The notes: generated by a model from the sequence alone, not told the origin. A stretch of DNA of 64,000 bases from Pseudeuparius sepicola (GCA_963920635.1 OY987298.1:69399949-69463948), one strand, 5' to 3'. Shown: positions 22,481 through 34,792, counted from the stretch's first letter. Numbers and translations are program-made.

Positions 22481-24021
22481 CATATCTATTAAAAAACAGG
22501 CTAAAAGCAGAATTCCAAACGAAGTTTTTCTGCACAAGGAAATAGCTAATAATCGGCAAGAAATATGTAACCTTTTTTCGTTTCTTTAGGAGCGTTTTTG
22601 AGCCCGAGCGTTTAAATTTTGATTTTAATCAGGTTTCCTCTATCTCTGTCAATAACAATTATAATCTCAATTCCATTAAGTTGGAGGAGAGGGAAGTACT
22701 CGAGGAGCTCCGAGCTTTCGATGTCAGTGAGAGTGCTGGGCCGGATGAACTTCCGGTGCTCTTTGTCAAAAATTGCGCCGCTTCTTTGTCCGCACCAGTT
22801 ACTATGCTTTTTAACCAGTCATTGGACACCGGTGAGTTTCCAGATGCCTGGAAGCGTGCCCTTGTTGTCCCAATTTTTAAGAGTGGTAAAAGAGATGATA
22901 TAAAAAATTATCGCCCTATAAGTATACTATCGGTAATTCCTAAAATTTTTGAAAAGTTGGTCTATAGATACATATCTTCTCTAATTAGAAACTTGATATC
23001 ACCGGAGCAGCACGGTTTCTTTGAGGGTAGATCTCTTGAATCCAATTTCCTAATATATAGCGAATTTTTGCATAAGCACTTGGACAAACAAACAAATCCA
23101 GGTAGACGCGGTGTACACAGACTTCAGTAAGGCATTTGACAAGATAAGTCACAACATATTACTATCTCGGCTTGCTGAGGTTGGTCTGAATGGCGTTCTC
23201 CTAAGATGGATGACTTCATATGTGAAAAACAGATCCCAATTTGTAGCTTTGCAGGGGTTCAGGTCTACAGAATACATACCAACATCTGGGGTTCCTCAAG
23301 GGTCCCATCTGGGACCAATTTTATTTATTATTTACATAAACGAAATTAAATCATGTTTCAGACACAGTATATTTTCTATTATACGCAGATGATATGAAGG
23401 TTTACTTGGATGTGACTTCGACAATAGACTGCACTAGGATTCAGAAAGATCTAGACCGCCTAGTTGTTTTCTGCGAGGATAATGGATTATTTCTAAATTT
23501 GGACAAATGTTGCTACATGACTTTTACAAGAAACTTTCAACCCATAGACTTTTCCTATAAATTAAATGGCGAAAATTTTAAACGGGTTAGCTATGTACGG
23601 GATCTGGGCATCATATTTGATCCCAAGTTAATATTTGACCTCCATATTGATAGTGTAATTAATTCATCCATGAGAATGCTGGGATACATCAAACGCAAGT
23701 GTGCTTGTTTTTCGAACGCCAAGCCTCTTTTGGCCGTCTATAATGCTTTTGTTCTAAGTAAATTGAGTTTTGGCAGTGTTATCTGGAACCTCCAGTATAA
23801 AATGTATGTGTCTAGACTAGAAAATGTTCAAAATAAATTTTTAAAATTTCTTTGTTTCAAAACAAATAACAACCAACTACAATATGTAATTATTGGAAAA
23901 TAGAAGGGTGGTGTCTGACGTCCTGGTGATATACAAGTTGTATAACAATAATAAGAAACTACGAGCTATTCAACATCCCTTTCAGAAGAACAAATTGTTC
24001 CCTAAACTCGCCTCTATGTAG
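22481..24021 (+). pseudogene. Non-LTR reverse transcriptase, copy 2, frameshifted
   Basis: Near-identical to 291-1831 with the same frameshifts; YADD at 23382-23393. One coding difference seen: IDC (about 23425) against IDG in copy 1. Its 3' flank runs uninterrupted through the TACGTA target. Confidence 0.88.
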
Positions 24022-24172
24022 ATCCTTGAGACATTGTAACTACATGAATGGACTAATACACCACTTTTTTTTATTTGCTCATGGGATAGTATTGGGTGAG
24101 ATATACTTGCTGTATTTTTTTAAATTTTTTTTTCGCCCCCGTTTTGCCGCAATTAATTTTTAAAGTTCAATA

Positions 24173-24178
24173 TACGTA
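24173..24178. other. Empty insertion site of the giant palindromic element
   Basis: Single TACGTA between sequence matching 1982 leftward and 16957 rightward. Confidence 0.92.
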
Positions 24179-27100
24179 ACTACCTGTTGGATTTTATTTT
24201 TCCCTAAATTTACCGCCATGGCACCAGGTTTGGCAACGCCGCCCCTCAATGCCAAGCTGTCAGCCTGCGAAAACATAAACATAACCTATTTTGTGGCGTC
24301 ACAAATCGGAATATCGGATCTCGGATCCCGAGGCCCCGCGTGTTTTACAAGCTTTTATTTTTTATGATTTGAACTATTTTCACCATTCATTCTAATAATC
24401 CATGACGGAAATGAACCATTCTATTTTGCTGAGGAAAATGCTGGGAACACTAGGTATTGGTATTGATGATTCGGACGTTATGCTGGTTGGTTTACAAAAC
24501 TTTTTTTTATAGGAAACAAGTCGATTTTATCTATAAAACGACACAATTCGTAAGTACCTAACTGAACTTGCATAAATTAAATATCTAGACTTGCTGATAT
24601 ATTAAAGACAATAGAGAACCAACCAGGTGTAACATTTTAGCTGACGATTTTAGATTAGTGGCTCTGCCAAACGATTTTTTACTTGTTATCAAGTATATTC
24701 CACCGACTGCTAGTTGTTTGAAGAAACTGATGATATTTTAGCCTCAATACCTAGTGTCGCAGAATAAATAGCTTCACCTGTTTATTCTGTGCTAGTGTTA
24801 ATCAACAGCATTGATTGGTTATAAACTAAACTGAGAAAAGTTAATCCTATAGACGTCAAGCACTTACCTGGTCCGAATATAAAAAAATTATTACTTTAAT
24901 TTCATGAGCCCTTACTTACAAGAAGTAGTTAGACCTGCATCGGTTCAAAAATGTAACGCTAGAATATTGGAGAAGGTGCCAGTTCTTGGCGATGTTAGAA
25001 ATATAACATGTAAAACGCAATAAAGCCAAGTTTTCAGTCGAAAAACTTTATTGTCATAGCTTGAACTATTTTAGACCCATTTAGGTAAATTATATTGTGA
25101 TTGCCGAAGCATCCTCATAAAAAATGAGAATTTTTTCACTATACATATTATACCTATATTCATTCTGGAAAATAAATTTTCATAAGCATATTTTGTGATT
25201 GTGGTTAATAGAAGTTAAAAATAAAAAAATATAATGCAGCAGCCAGCAAAAAATTAAGATTTCTTTAATTTGCAAGAAAAAAAAAACATTATTTTGCACT
25301 CTATGGCAGAACCTCAAATAAGTTATCTATTAAATTTAGTGAAAATATTCCAAAATCAAATAATACAGTTTTCATGTCGCATGCACAGAGTGTAACAAAC
25401 TGGATTTTTTTGGGGGGTTTCTTCTATTCTGGGAAGAGATGGACAAAGAGTAGGTAGGTGTACTGTGCTCGATTTTTGAGGGCAATGGAAAGCAGTTGAA
25501 TCTCAAAATCTCGATTCGTTTCGGAGATACAGGGCATTTTTCGTTTTTTCCCTCCTTGTAATACGTTTTGATTTTTGCCAAAAATCTTCCTTCATACTAC
25601 TCCAACGTATAATAATTATTGAGGTATGTTGGTATGTCTTTGTCAACTATCCTGTAAGGTAGACTTTCATATTTTTTTATTGCACTTGTGTTGACTTTTT
25701 CCAATATAACAATCTACTGATGTTGTCCATGATTCTTCGCTATTTCCAGGAAGTCAGCAAAGAAAAGCAATACCTTGCTTACATTCATCTAAAATAAGTT
25801 TTCCATTAATATGTACCTACCTGCAAAAATTTTACAAGCGTACTTAGTTCTATTATTAGTTGACAAAGTTAATGTCACTAGTGCAGAAAAGTACAACTTT
25901 CCGCATCAAAATGGATGCGACAAAGTGTACTACTACGGACTTAATTACTTAAATACTTCATTAGATCATACAAATACCCGCAAAAACTAGTCATTGACGG
26001 TCAAGCACTTGATATCGAATGAAACTCTGCTGTCGAACTTGCACTAGATTATTTAAATTAGTTCTTAATCATGGTTCTCACATGTAGATATCAACGATCG
26101 TTTTTACAAACGCATGATTTCTTGTTTTGATAATCGATTTCAACATTGGGGTGTGCGACACCCCCATGCCCCCTCCCCCATATCTTAACTATAGGTATAT
26201 ACACAATAAGTATTTCTTTACTGTACTAGCAACTAAACTAGAAGCACAAAAAGCTGTAACTACGTATGTGCCACGATGTATGATCCTCGTACATCGTGGT
26301 ATGTGCATAATTTAGGACTAATCTGCTTATGTTGGGTAATTACAACATAATATACCTACTTCCACAACTATTCAGTTGAATTTCTTCATTTTTAACCACA
26401 GTGTCATTAACATTTTTCTTATTAATTTTGTGCTCGGGGGTAATTTTTGCCTTAACCGGGCATTATGCATTCATTGCTATGTTCTTTCCTCTGCGTGTCT
26501 CCAATAACATTGCTACCATAATATTTATTCTCTAGTCTACCTAAAACCAGAATTTAAGCTATATCATCATCATTAAGCAATATTAAAACAATATACAAAT
26601 CAAATAACAAACATACCTCTTCATTTCTCCATGTTTTGCTCCCCGTTTTTATTGATAAAATTGACACACCATATCAAAATCTATGCAAGGCAAGTTATCA
26701 GGACAAGCTTTAACAAATCTTGTCTTCATTATAAACCGAAAAAATAAAGTATTCACAGCAAGATTCTTTTAAAACTAAGAATAGAATTTATGTAGTTTTC
26801 ACTAAGGTTATTAACCTTGGTTTCCGCGTTCCGCCGGCGAAAGTGAGGTTATATGCAAAGTGCGGCGTTGCCGATGATTTTCTTTAAAGCATTGAGTAAT
26901 ATGTCATCTGTCATATTTTATAGGGGGCATCTAATAAGTTCAGAATGGGATCAGTAAAATCCAAATATTTCATTGAAATGCTACGAAATTTGATTATTTC
27001 TCATCAGGCGCATACAAACTGAATCTAATAATTTGCCTGGGAATGCTTGGTTATATAAAAAAAGACGAAATAAGTACTAAGAAAATAGCAGGTACTTATT

Positions 27101-27370
27101 GAAATTAGGGATCGTGACGTCACATTCCCTACTTTTGCGACCGTTTTTTTCAATTTTTGAGCAAACTAATGGGAAAAAAAATCTGTTGGTTGGGTTTCGT
27201 GATTATCTAGACATGTTTTACAAATTCCAAGGCAAAAAATTATTTTTCATTCCTAAGTATACTTGTCCATTGTTATGTCGATTTGTTTTCCATGTCACTG
27301 CCAAAGATAAAGAAAGCACGAAGAGATTATTTTTTGTCGATGTCGACATCTTCAATAGCATAAGTACCTA
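24179..27370 (+). other. Duplicated-unit flank, copy 2
   Basis: Same content as 16957-20123. Near 24785-24820 it carries CTGTGCTAGTGTTAATC-type sequence where copy 1 has a shorter TATATTATATTA stretch. Confidence 0.5.
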
Positions 27371-27406
27371 TACAGGGTGGCCCACCACGAACTGCATCGA
27401 TCTATA

Positions 27407-28521
27407 CAGGGTGGAACTGAATCATGGTACACCCCACTTTTTTCCCTTGTTTTTTGAGATACAATTTTGAAATTTGGCATGTCGATGTTACTTTATACAT
27501 GTCACTTTTTGACGTGTAAATTCATTTATTTCCGCTTCCGGTTTTACCGGAAGTGACATTCACTTTTGTTTTTTAAATTGAACACCCTGTATATTATTTA
27601 AGTTTCTGATTCTCCTCGATGTACTGAAACCAACGATGCCTCACAAGTGACATTTTGGCTGACAGAAAGTGGTTTTTCTTTAACTTATTTGGATTTTTAA
27701 TAATAAACTAAAGGTGGCTATGAAACAAATGAACTTCGACAAACTGAACATCTTTAATGAACTGTCAAACCGTCTGTCTACAGAAAAGTACTTCTCTTAT
27801 AATAAACTACTGTATCAATGTGTTGTCGACTAAAACAATTGCAAAAATAGTGCTTGCAAAATGTCTCAAAGTTAGAAAAGATCGGAAAAAGTGGATATGT
27901 TGCTGATTTATGGAGAGTGCCAAAAAATGCCGTTGTTGCTAAAAACTTGTACGCCAAACGATATCCTTATCCTGAAAGACAATGCCCTGCAAGAAATAAT
28001 TATTTACACCGCCTGAAAACGTAACTTAGAATAGAGCCAAAATTAATCTTGTGTAAGTTTGCGGCATTTTGCAAACACTATTTTTGCAATTGTTTTAGTT
28101 AACAACACATTGATACCGTAGTTTATTATAAGAGAAGTACTTTTCTGTAGACAGACGGTTTGACAGTTCATTAAAGATGTTCAGTTTGTCGAAGTTCATT
28201 TGTTTCATAGCCACCTTTAGTTTATTATTGCAAATCCAAATAAGTTAAAGAAAAACCACTTTGTGTCAGCCAAAATGTCACTTGTGACGCATCGTTGGTT
28301 TCAGTACAGTGAGGAGAATCCGAAACTTAAATAATATACAGGGTGTTCCATTTAAAAAACAAAAGTGAATGTCACTTCCGGTAAAACCGGAAGCGGAAAT
28401 AAATGAATTTACACGTCAAAAAGTGACATTTATAAAGTAACATCAACATGCCAAATTTCAAAATTGTATCTCAAAAAACAAGGGAAAAAAGTGGGGTGTA
28501 CCATGATTCAGTTCCACCCTG
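27407..28521 (+). mobile_element. CAGGGTGGAAC-tipped mariner-like element, inner, copy 2
   Basis: Copy of 20160-21273. One base longer (CTAAAGGTGGC against CTAAGGTGGC). Confidence 0.82.
27861..28024 (+). pseudogene. DUF4817-type transposase remnant, copy 2
   Basis: Same broken domain as 20613-20776, including the TAG stop and the frameshift, so it was already decayed before the duplication. Confidence 0.6.
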
Positions 28522-29122
28522 TATATGGAAAAATAAAAGTAGTAAAATTATAAAAATAGGAAACCTTACACAAAGTTGTCATCATTTTTAGTGGTGAATA
28601 AGATCGCAATAAAAAAAATGGGGGTTTCCATTTGAAAATTTCGAGATTTAAGCACATTTTGAATGTAATTTTTATTCATATTTTGTGAACACCCTGTATA
28701 AGAACGGATTTATTTCTCAGCAGAGATCACTACGTCAGGGCATCTGTTACTCGATGCCAGAAATTCGTTTTGAAATTTCACGGTTTCCTCGTATAAATTG
28801 CTAATTGACTTTAGGTCTGTACCTGTAATTTTTTTTGGAAAAATGCAAATAGCTCAAAAACGGTTGGATTTAGACATAGGACATGTTGCATGTTTTTGTT
28901 CCAAAATGATGCCTAGAATCCAAAAATGCAATAATATACAGGGTGTTCCATTTGAGATAAGAAAGTTGATATCGACTTCCGGTATAACCGGAAATGCCAG
29001 ATTCACCAAAATATTTTAGTTGAGCAGCGCCCATCGGCATTGGTGAGGTGCCAAATTTTCATAATTTTACTACTTTTAGTTTTCCATATATAGATCGATG
29101 CAGTTCGTGGTGGGCCACCCTG

Positions 29123-29770
29123 TATAAATAGAAAAGTTGTTTGCACTTTGTTTTTCGGATAAACTCTCTTCATTTTTTTAATGTATTTATCTCTTTTTTT
29201 TTTACCTCTAACAGAACTAATGTGCGATATGCATTGTTATTTTTTCTTTACCTATTAACATAATTTATCTGATAACCATGATGTAGATATATAATTTATT
29301 GTTCACTCATTACTTTTTTGAATTCCTAACTATAATATTAGCATGATGTACAGTTCACAGTGTGCGACCTGTGTATTCATTTACATTATATAATTAATAG
29401 TGGATATTGTAGTGGGTCATTCCCTGACCTGTAGTATCCCTGTTGTCCAAATAAATAAATAAATAAACATCTACCGGTCAAATCTCAATGGTTACTGAGA
29501 TACAGGGCGTTGAAATTCATTTTTTTAAATTGAATTATGGCTATATCTCCCAAAATAATGAAGCACCTAAACTGAAATTTGGCACTGTTATATTTATGGG
29601 GATGGAGTTGTAAATTTCATTGTATCTCATAGAGGGCGCCACTTGCTTTGTTTTTGGATCGTGCTTTTACTTGTAACTTTGTTGAGGTCATCTTTTTGGT
29701 CTTGCAGGTCCATCATTCTAATGCACCTTTTCATTCTGCAACAAAAAAGTACTCTCGCTTCAGAATGATA
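29123..29770 (+). other. End of unit copy 2 and right boundary
   Basis: 29123-29722 repeats 21875-22474 and includes the AAAT tail. From 29723 the sequence is single copy. No gene seen. Confidence 0.5.
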
Positions 29771-30109
29771 AAATCAACCGTTTGCATTGAAATTGACAAA
29801 ATGTGCCCCAAAACACCTACTATAACTCCAACATTCGAAACATAAAATTATCACCTACCGCTTTCAAATGTTACAGGTCAACTCTACAATCAAATTGAAG
29901 AAAAAAATGCTAAATGGACATTGGTTAAAATACCATTTAAAATCAACCGTTTACGTTGAAATTGACAAAATGTGCCCCAAAACACCTACTATAACTCCAA
30001 CATTCGAAACATAAAATTATCACCTACCGCTTTCAAATGTTACAGGTCAACTCTACAATCAAATTGAAGAAAAAAAATGCTAAGTGGACATTGGTTAAAA
30101 TACCATTCG
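29771..30109 (+). repeat. Two tandem 169-bp units
   Basis: AAATCAACCGTTT starts each unit (29771 and 29940). Differences include TTGCATTG against TTACGTTG and one extra A. No coding role seen. Confidence 0.85.
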
Positions 30110-30396
30110 TTTTCTTGAAATAGGGTGTTCAAATTTTGCAGTTTCAATCAGTTCCCTTTTGAGAGTGAAAATTTTTTGGTACATTGTTCATATGGATTTT
30201 TTTCTCACCTTAAATGGTACAGTTGATCTGTAACATTTCAAAGCGGTAATTTATAGAATATGGCAGATTCCGAATTTTAGCAAGTTGCACACATTGAAGC
30301 TCATTCTCTCCCCTCTATTCCTTTATTTTAAGCTAATACTCTCCTTTTGTGTCTAATAATATGTTTTTCTTGAAAATCGTCATTAAAAGCACAGAA
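30110..30396 (+). other. Unassigned AT-rich stretch
   Basis: Nothing recognised. Confidence 0.4.
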
Positions 30397-30431
30397 ATCG
30401 TACAATAATGTAGCCCATTATTGTACGATTT
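30397..30431. repeat. Hairpin AATCGTACAATAATG
   Basis: AATCGTACAATAATG, a short loop, then CATTATTGTACGATT. The same word recurs at 33655-33670 upstream of the second 5S-like repeat. Confidence 0.7.
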
Positions 30432-30499
30432 TTTTAATAAGTAGGCCTTGTCGAGATGTAAACATCAAACATCAGACGCGGAGAAATCGCCCGTCAAAA

Positions 30500-30805
30500 G
30501 TGACCAAATATTCAAAACCCGGCCGATAAAGGCTCATTTAACTTTTCGTACAGATTGAGAAATTGTTTCCTATAGAAGCGCAATCCTTCAGTATACATAG
30601 TTTAGTAAATTTGAAAATCAATAGATTTGTTGTGTAGGCTGCACAAGAAGCAGCAGTTTGGTTTTTCTGTCAGAAGGTGCCGTACATCATTATACTTGTC
30701 CTAGGTAGAGCGATCGGTAAAGTCAAGCAACGCCGCGCGTAGTCGGTTCGTGGACGGGTGATCCCTTATTATTATTTTCTTGCCTAATAAAACATTTTTT
30801 TGGCC
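30500..30805 (+). repeat. 5S rRNA-like repeat (SINE3-like or 5S relic), copy A
   Basis: 30674-30768 resembles 5S rRNA: GATCGGTAAAGTCAAGCAAC matches the box A region and TGGACGGGTGATCCC the box C region of the internal RNA polymerase III promoter. A T run follows at about 30793. About 175 bp upstream is shared with copy B at 33716. Both copies are diverged from functional 5S, so this is a relic or short interspersed element. Confidence 0.5.
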
Positions 30806-30978
30806 AGAGGCCTCAGCAACTAAACTCCACATGAGTCATAAAAAGTTGAACTTCAATGCCTTGGTACATAAATAACTATTATACTTATACACACCAAACC
30901 AAACATATTGGTAGAAACATCTAGATATTATCATCTAAATTTTTCATAATATAAAAAGGTATTATTTATTAATTGCAG

Positions 30979-31059
30979 GAGGAAAGGTTTGAACAGTGGG
31001 CTGCTGCTTTTAATGCCATGTGTGAAGAAGTTGACAAACATGAATTGGAGATTGAGTAA
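30979..31059 (+). CDS. Terminal coding exon of an unidentified host gene
   Basis: A pyrimidine/AT-rich tract and TTGCAG acceptor precede GAGGAAAGG. The phase-0 exon encodes 26 residues beginning EERFEQWAAAFNAMCEEVDK and ends in TAA. The peptide is acidic and helix-prone. A 3' UTR of about 90 nt leads to AATAAA at 31152-31157. Upstream exons are not visible; they probably lie left of the repeats or outside the window. The length of clean frame and the splice and polyA signals support a real gene. Identity unknown. Confidence 0.55.
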   Translation, partial: EERFEQWAAAFNAMCEEVDKHELEIE

Positions 31060-31151
31060 CTATTTATATTTATTTAACTGTATTAATGTGTTTTTTACCT
31101 TTTGTATATATTTTCTTTTATTTATATTGTGTTTGGTAAAATATTTTTTTA

Positions 31152-31157
31152 AATAAA
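31152..31157 (+). terminator. PolyA signal of the terminal exon
   Basis: AATAAA followed by a T/GT-rich stretch (31158-31195). Confidence 0.55.
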
Positions 31158-31159
31158 CT

Positions 31160-32573
31160 TTTTCATATCATGTACGTTATTTTTATTTTGTTTTTACAAT
31201 CATAATACCTAACCAGTTTATTTGTAAGAGATCAGATGACAGGGAACATGATTATATGGTGTATAGGGGTTTCTCAAAATAGTTTTACAGAATCCTTCTC
31301 GCACTTCTTGGAGTCTGCTTTGACAGTGCCGTGACGTTAAGACATCATTTCAGTAATATCACAATATCTGCCTACAACAATTTGGATTCAGACATTGTTG
31401 TGGCTTCACAAATATTTAGGTGGTAAAAAATCTATTCTTTTCACTCACCCATTCTAAACCGGAGTATTGTGCCATCAGAAAATTTCTTAAACATTTGAGT
31501 ATAAACTTTTTATGAATGTGATTTGTTATTTGCTCCAAATCTGCCATTGAGTGCTTTTCATAATTTCATGTTATACAGGGGAGATTGAACAAACTACAAT
31601 GTGTAGTAAGTACCACACGATAGAGAACCTCCAAGAAATATATAAAATTCCTATACATTTACATCCAAATGCCTTTTGTGCACTACTGACCCACAGTGTT
31701 GGCTATTTTGTCATAGCTGACAGTTTTACAATAGGTCTCTGCCAGTCAATCCTCAATTTGACATTGCATTGCACACTAGTGGAATTTGAAGCTAGCCTAC
31801 TGAGACTGACACAGAAGAGTTTGCTGCGTGAATGTACCTTAGGTACTTTAAAATTATTAAGATTGGAGCCCCTATACTTAATATTATTCACTATACAATA
31901 AATAATCACTACAGCCTGTGCTTTTCTTCATACATTTAAAGTTCTAAGGTGCCATTAAAGTACAACGTATAATATATTATTCATAGGGTCAGTAAATTTC
32001 CAAGTAATTTGTTCAATATGCGTGCTTAACAATAGGAAAATATTAGTTTAGTTTATTGACAGAGTTTGGTGTGAAAATAATGATCTGTGAATATTCGATT
32101 TCAAAATGCTGAAAACATCTTCATGAATTAAAAATGTTCCCGAGTTGGAGCTTAGTGGAGATAAGGTGTTTTGCAAAGCTTGTACAAAAATATGTATTTT
32201 TGTTTTTTTTTGTGTGCAATTTTTAGGGTTGAAAGTATAGAATGTCTGCAGTTCATTTTGTTTGCTTTTAGTATCTTTGGTATTAAGTCACACCCTAACA
32301 CATTTTACAGTGAAAATACTGAATAAACAATTTTTTTCTACTCCTATACTAGTAACATACCTATTAAGTAACGGTTTACGTTATAAGTAAGTCCATTCTT
32401 ACGAACTCTGACACGTAATAAAAAAAATTACATACTTATCTGTTCTTAATTAAAACACAATTATTATCACGGGTGCCTTGTTAGGACGGCATTCGCGCCA
32501 CCATAGCAACCAACCAACATACTAATTGTTGCCTGTCAGATAATCAGAAGTATAGTTTATCTATTGTAATCAG
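31160..32573. other. Intergenic stretch with one unrecognised ORF
   Basis: The plus strand is open for 116 codons at 31551-31901 (starts MLFIISCYTGEIEQ, then Leu-rich). It matches no family I know and has no clear promoter or splice signals, so I do not call it a gene. The rest is AT-rich. Confidence 0.35.
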
Positions 32574-33522
32574 AGACTTGCCATCAATAGACTGCGCGTA
32601 GCGTACGGTTAGCTATAAGCCCCTGTTGTCAAGATAGGATAGGCAACCAACTGTTCATTGCGGGGCAGAAGTATGCTCTCAATTCTACACAAGTTTGGTT
32701 TTAGAACAATGAATTTATCTTTAAAATTACGGAGAAAATCGGGTTTATCACTTTCACTGGGACACCCTGTACACAATTAGCGAAAGCAGAGGATGAAATT
32801 TCTGTTTTAAGCAAAAGTCTCTCGTAGGCGTCCTCGAACTGCTTAGCTGTTGGGTTATTATGATCTTGACTTACTTTGTATGTCAAGAAATAATCAAAAA
32901 TTTTTGTGTTTATCAGATCGTTCACCATATTCTGAACACTTATCATAGATATAATGAGACCTTTGAAACCCGTCTTTCTACATGTCGTTAAAATATTTTG
33001 TGCATCAAGAGTATGAATGATATATTGAATGGAACTTTTAAAAAACGTTGTAAAGGAAGTAATATTTTCTAGAGTTAACGGTTTTCCGAAACTACTCAAC
33101 TTTGACAACAAATTTCTGGAATTTAAAGCGTCAAATATATCATTAATTTTTCGGCAAAAATTGAAGTTCGTCAGAATCTGCGAATGATTTTAAGTTAAGG
33201 TCTTTGTTGCAGTCTGCAGAAATCCAGAGAATCTGCTACACTTATGCTAAAAACCTGGGCCGCTAATCTCACTTTCATAATTATTTCTGGTCTGAAATTA
33301 ATGTGTTTTGTTCGACCTTCAGTTTGTTGTAAAGAGACCAACGTTTTAAAAAGTTCCCATTTAATTGGTCGTCGCGTGTTCATCTTTTTTAGGACCTAAC
33401 GAAGTAAAACTCGCGACTCGCGGATGCCGGACACGATTTATTGCCTCGCAGCGTTTTGTGGGTTGCATACTGTGTCGACAACACCTTAGAAGCTTTACGC
33501 ACAGTCTATTGATGGCAAGTCT
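32574..33522 (-). mobile_element. P-element-superfamily relic with inverted ends
   Basis: AGACTTGCCATCAATAGACT at 32574 is repeated inverted at about 33498-33522. Between them lies a minus-strand P-type transposase fragment. No clean 8-bp target duplication could be identified; the ends may extend a few bases into a TAATCAG word. Confidence 0.65.
32701..33383 (-). pseudogene. P-element/THAP9-like transposase fragment
   Basis: Two minus-strand frames. The upstream one (33383-33195) has NTRRPIKWELFKTLVSLQQT and KVRLAAQVFSISVADSL. The downstream one (about 33160-32701) has DALNSRN, CRKTGFKGLIISMISVQN, and YKVSQDH joined directly to NNPTAKQFEDAYERLL. These are central and C-terminal blocks of P-element/THAP9 transposases, RNase H-like enzymes. 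The family's segment between SQDH and NNPT (about 14 residues) is missing, frames are broken near 33195, and the THAP zinc-finger end is absent. Inactive. Confidence 0.75.
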
Positions 33523-33529
33523 GATTATA

Positions 33530-33730
33530 ATAGTTTTTTCTTGAAATCGGCAGTAAAGTGTCCCAAAATCGAATATTAGGTCACTTTTGACAGGCGATGG
33601 CTACGCTTCTGACGTTTGATGTTTACATGTCGCCAAGGCCTACTTATTGAAAAAATCGTACAATAATGGGCTACTTCAGTGCCGATTTCTGAGCTCACAA
33701 ATCGGCACTGAAGTGACCTAATATTCAAAA
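33530..33730. repeat. Compound inverted repeat upstream of 5S-like copy B
   Basis: CTAATATTC-type and GGCACTGAAGTGACC words are present in both orientations (33540-33600 against 33700-33735). 33590-33670 is an inverted relative of 30400-30500. Confidence 0.5.
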
Positions 33731-34017
33731 CCCTGCCACAAAAGGCCCATTTAACTTTTCGCACACATTGCGAAATTGTTACCGATAGCAGCGCAATCTT
33801 TCAGTATAAATATTTTAGTATGTTTGAATATCAATAGATTTGTGATGGAGGCTGCACAACAAGCAGCAGTTTGGTTTGTCTGTTCGAAGGTGCCGTGTCT
33901 TATCATACTTGACCTATGTAGAGCGATCGTCAAAGTCAAGCAACGCCCCGTGCAGTTGGTTCATGGACGGGTGATCCCTTATGATTATTTTCTTGCCTAA
34001 TAAAACATTTTTTTTTT
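33716..34017 (+). repeat. 5S rRNA-like repeat, copy B
   Basis: 33886-33980 parallels copy A: GAGCGATCGTCAAAGTCAAG, then CATGGACGGGTGATCCC, then CCTAATAAAACA and a T9 run (34009-34017) that could stop RNA polymerase III. Diverged from copy A and from functional 5S. Confidence 0.5.
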
Positions 34018-34039
34018 CCGATTTCAAAAAAATATATAA

Positions 34040-34640
34040 TATGTACCTCGGCACTGAAGTTCTTTTTATGACTCATGTGGTTTATTTGCCTCGGCCAGAG
34101 GCCTTGACAACTAAATTCCACATGATTCATAAAAAGTTGAACTTCAGTGCCTTGGTACATCATAACTAACTATTGTTGAACTTCAGTGCCTTGGTACATA
34201 AATAACTATTCTTTCGTCGAAGAAAAATTATAATAGTACAAAACTAGAGTTGTAAGCTTATTACATACTCGTGGAATTACAGCACTCGCCGCTGCGCGGC
34301 TCGTGCGCAACTTTTCCGCTCATACGTAATAAGCTGTTTACAACTCTCGCTATGTAATATACTATTTTATTACTCAACGTTTAAATAGTTAGTAAGTTGA
34401 ACATTTTACGGGATAAACTAGACCGTTGGGTGAGGAATAAACCAGACATAACGCTATCTACCCATTTGATTGATAACTGCTTTAAGTTGGGAAGAGTCAA
34501 GACAGCGTCCGTGGTTTATTTGCCTCGGCCAGAGGCCTTGGCAACTAAATTCCACATGAGTCGTAAAAAGTTGAACTTCAGTGCCTTGGTACATCATAAC
34601 TATTATAACTATTGTTGAACTTCAGTGCCTTGGTACGAGA
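34040..34640. repeat. Inverted and direct GGCACTGAAGTTC/TTGAACTTCAGTGCC repeats
   Basis: A hairpin at about 34050-34165 has TGCCTCGGCCAGAGGCCTTG at its centre. Parts recur at 34170-34200 and 34510-34635, and at 30800-30880. Mobile or MITE-like; unclassified. Confidence 0.6.
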
Positions 34641-34792
34641 ATGGTAAAAACAGAACAAGTGTTCTCTGGTAAAGATAAAGATATTGTGCTCCCTTAACTT
34701 ACAGCAAATGAATAAAATAATAATTTTTTAAGAATATTGTTTTTCGAGCTTCCTACAAGACTTTATATCTCTTACGTTTTCATTGGTTAAAT

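Larger units (their letters stand above)
27373..29122 (+). mobile_element. CAGGGTGG-tipped mariner-like element, outer, copy 2
   Basis: Copy of 20126-21874 at offset 7247-7248, with the same nested inner element. Confidence 0.8.
291..29722 (+). repeat. Tandem duplication of a ~7.2-kb unit
   Basis: Copy 1 is 291-1988 plus 16957-22474; copy 2 is 22481-29722. Offsets are constant (22190 across the reverse transcriptase; 7222, then 7247-7248 across the flank). The copies differ by scattered single-base changes and one replacement near 17550/24790 that makes copy 2 about 25 bp longer. The junction 22475-22480 is a run of six A. Copy 1 is interrupted by the giant palindromic element; copy 2 is not. 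It could be a real tandem duplication or two haplotypes joined by the assembler. Confidence 0.9.

Noticed and set aside
31551..31901. 116-codon plus-strand ORF
   Set aside because: No homology recognised, no splice or promoter support; left as unassigned.
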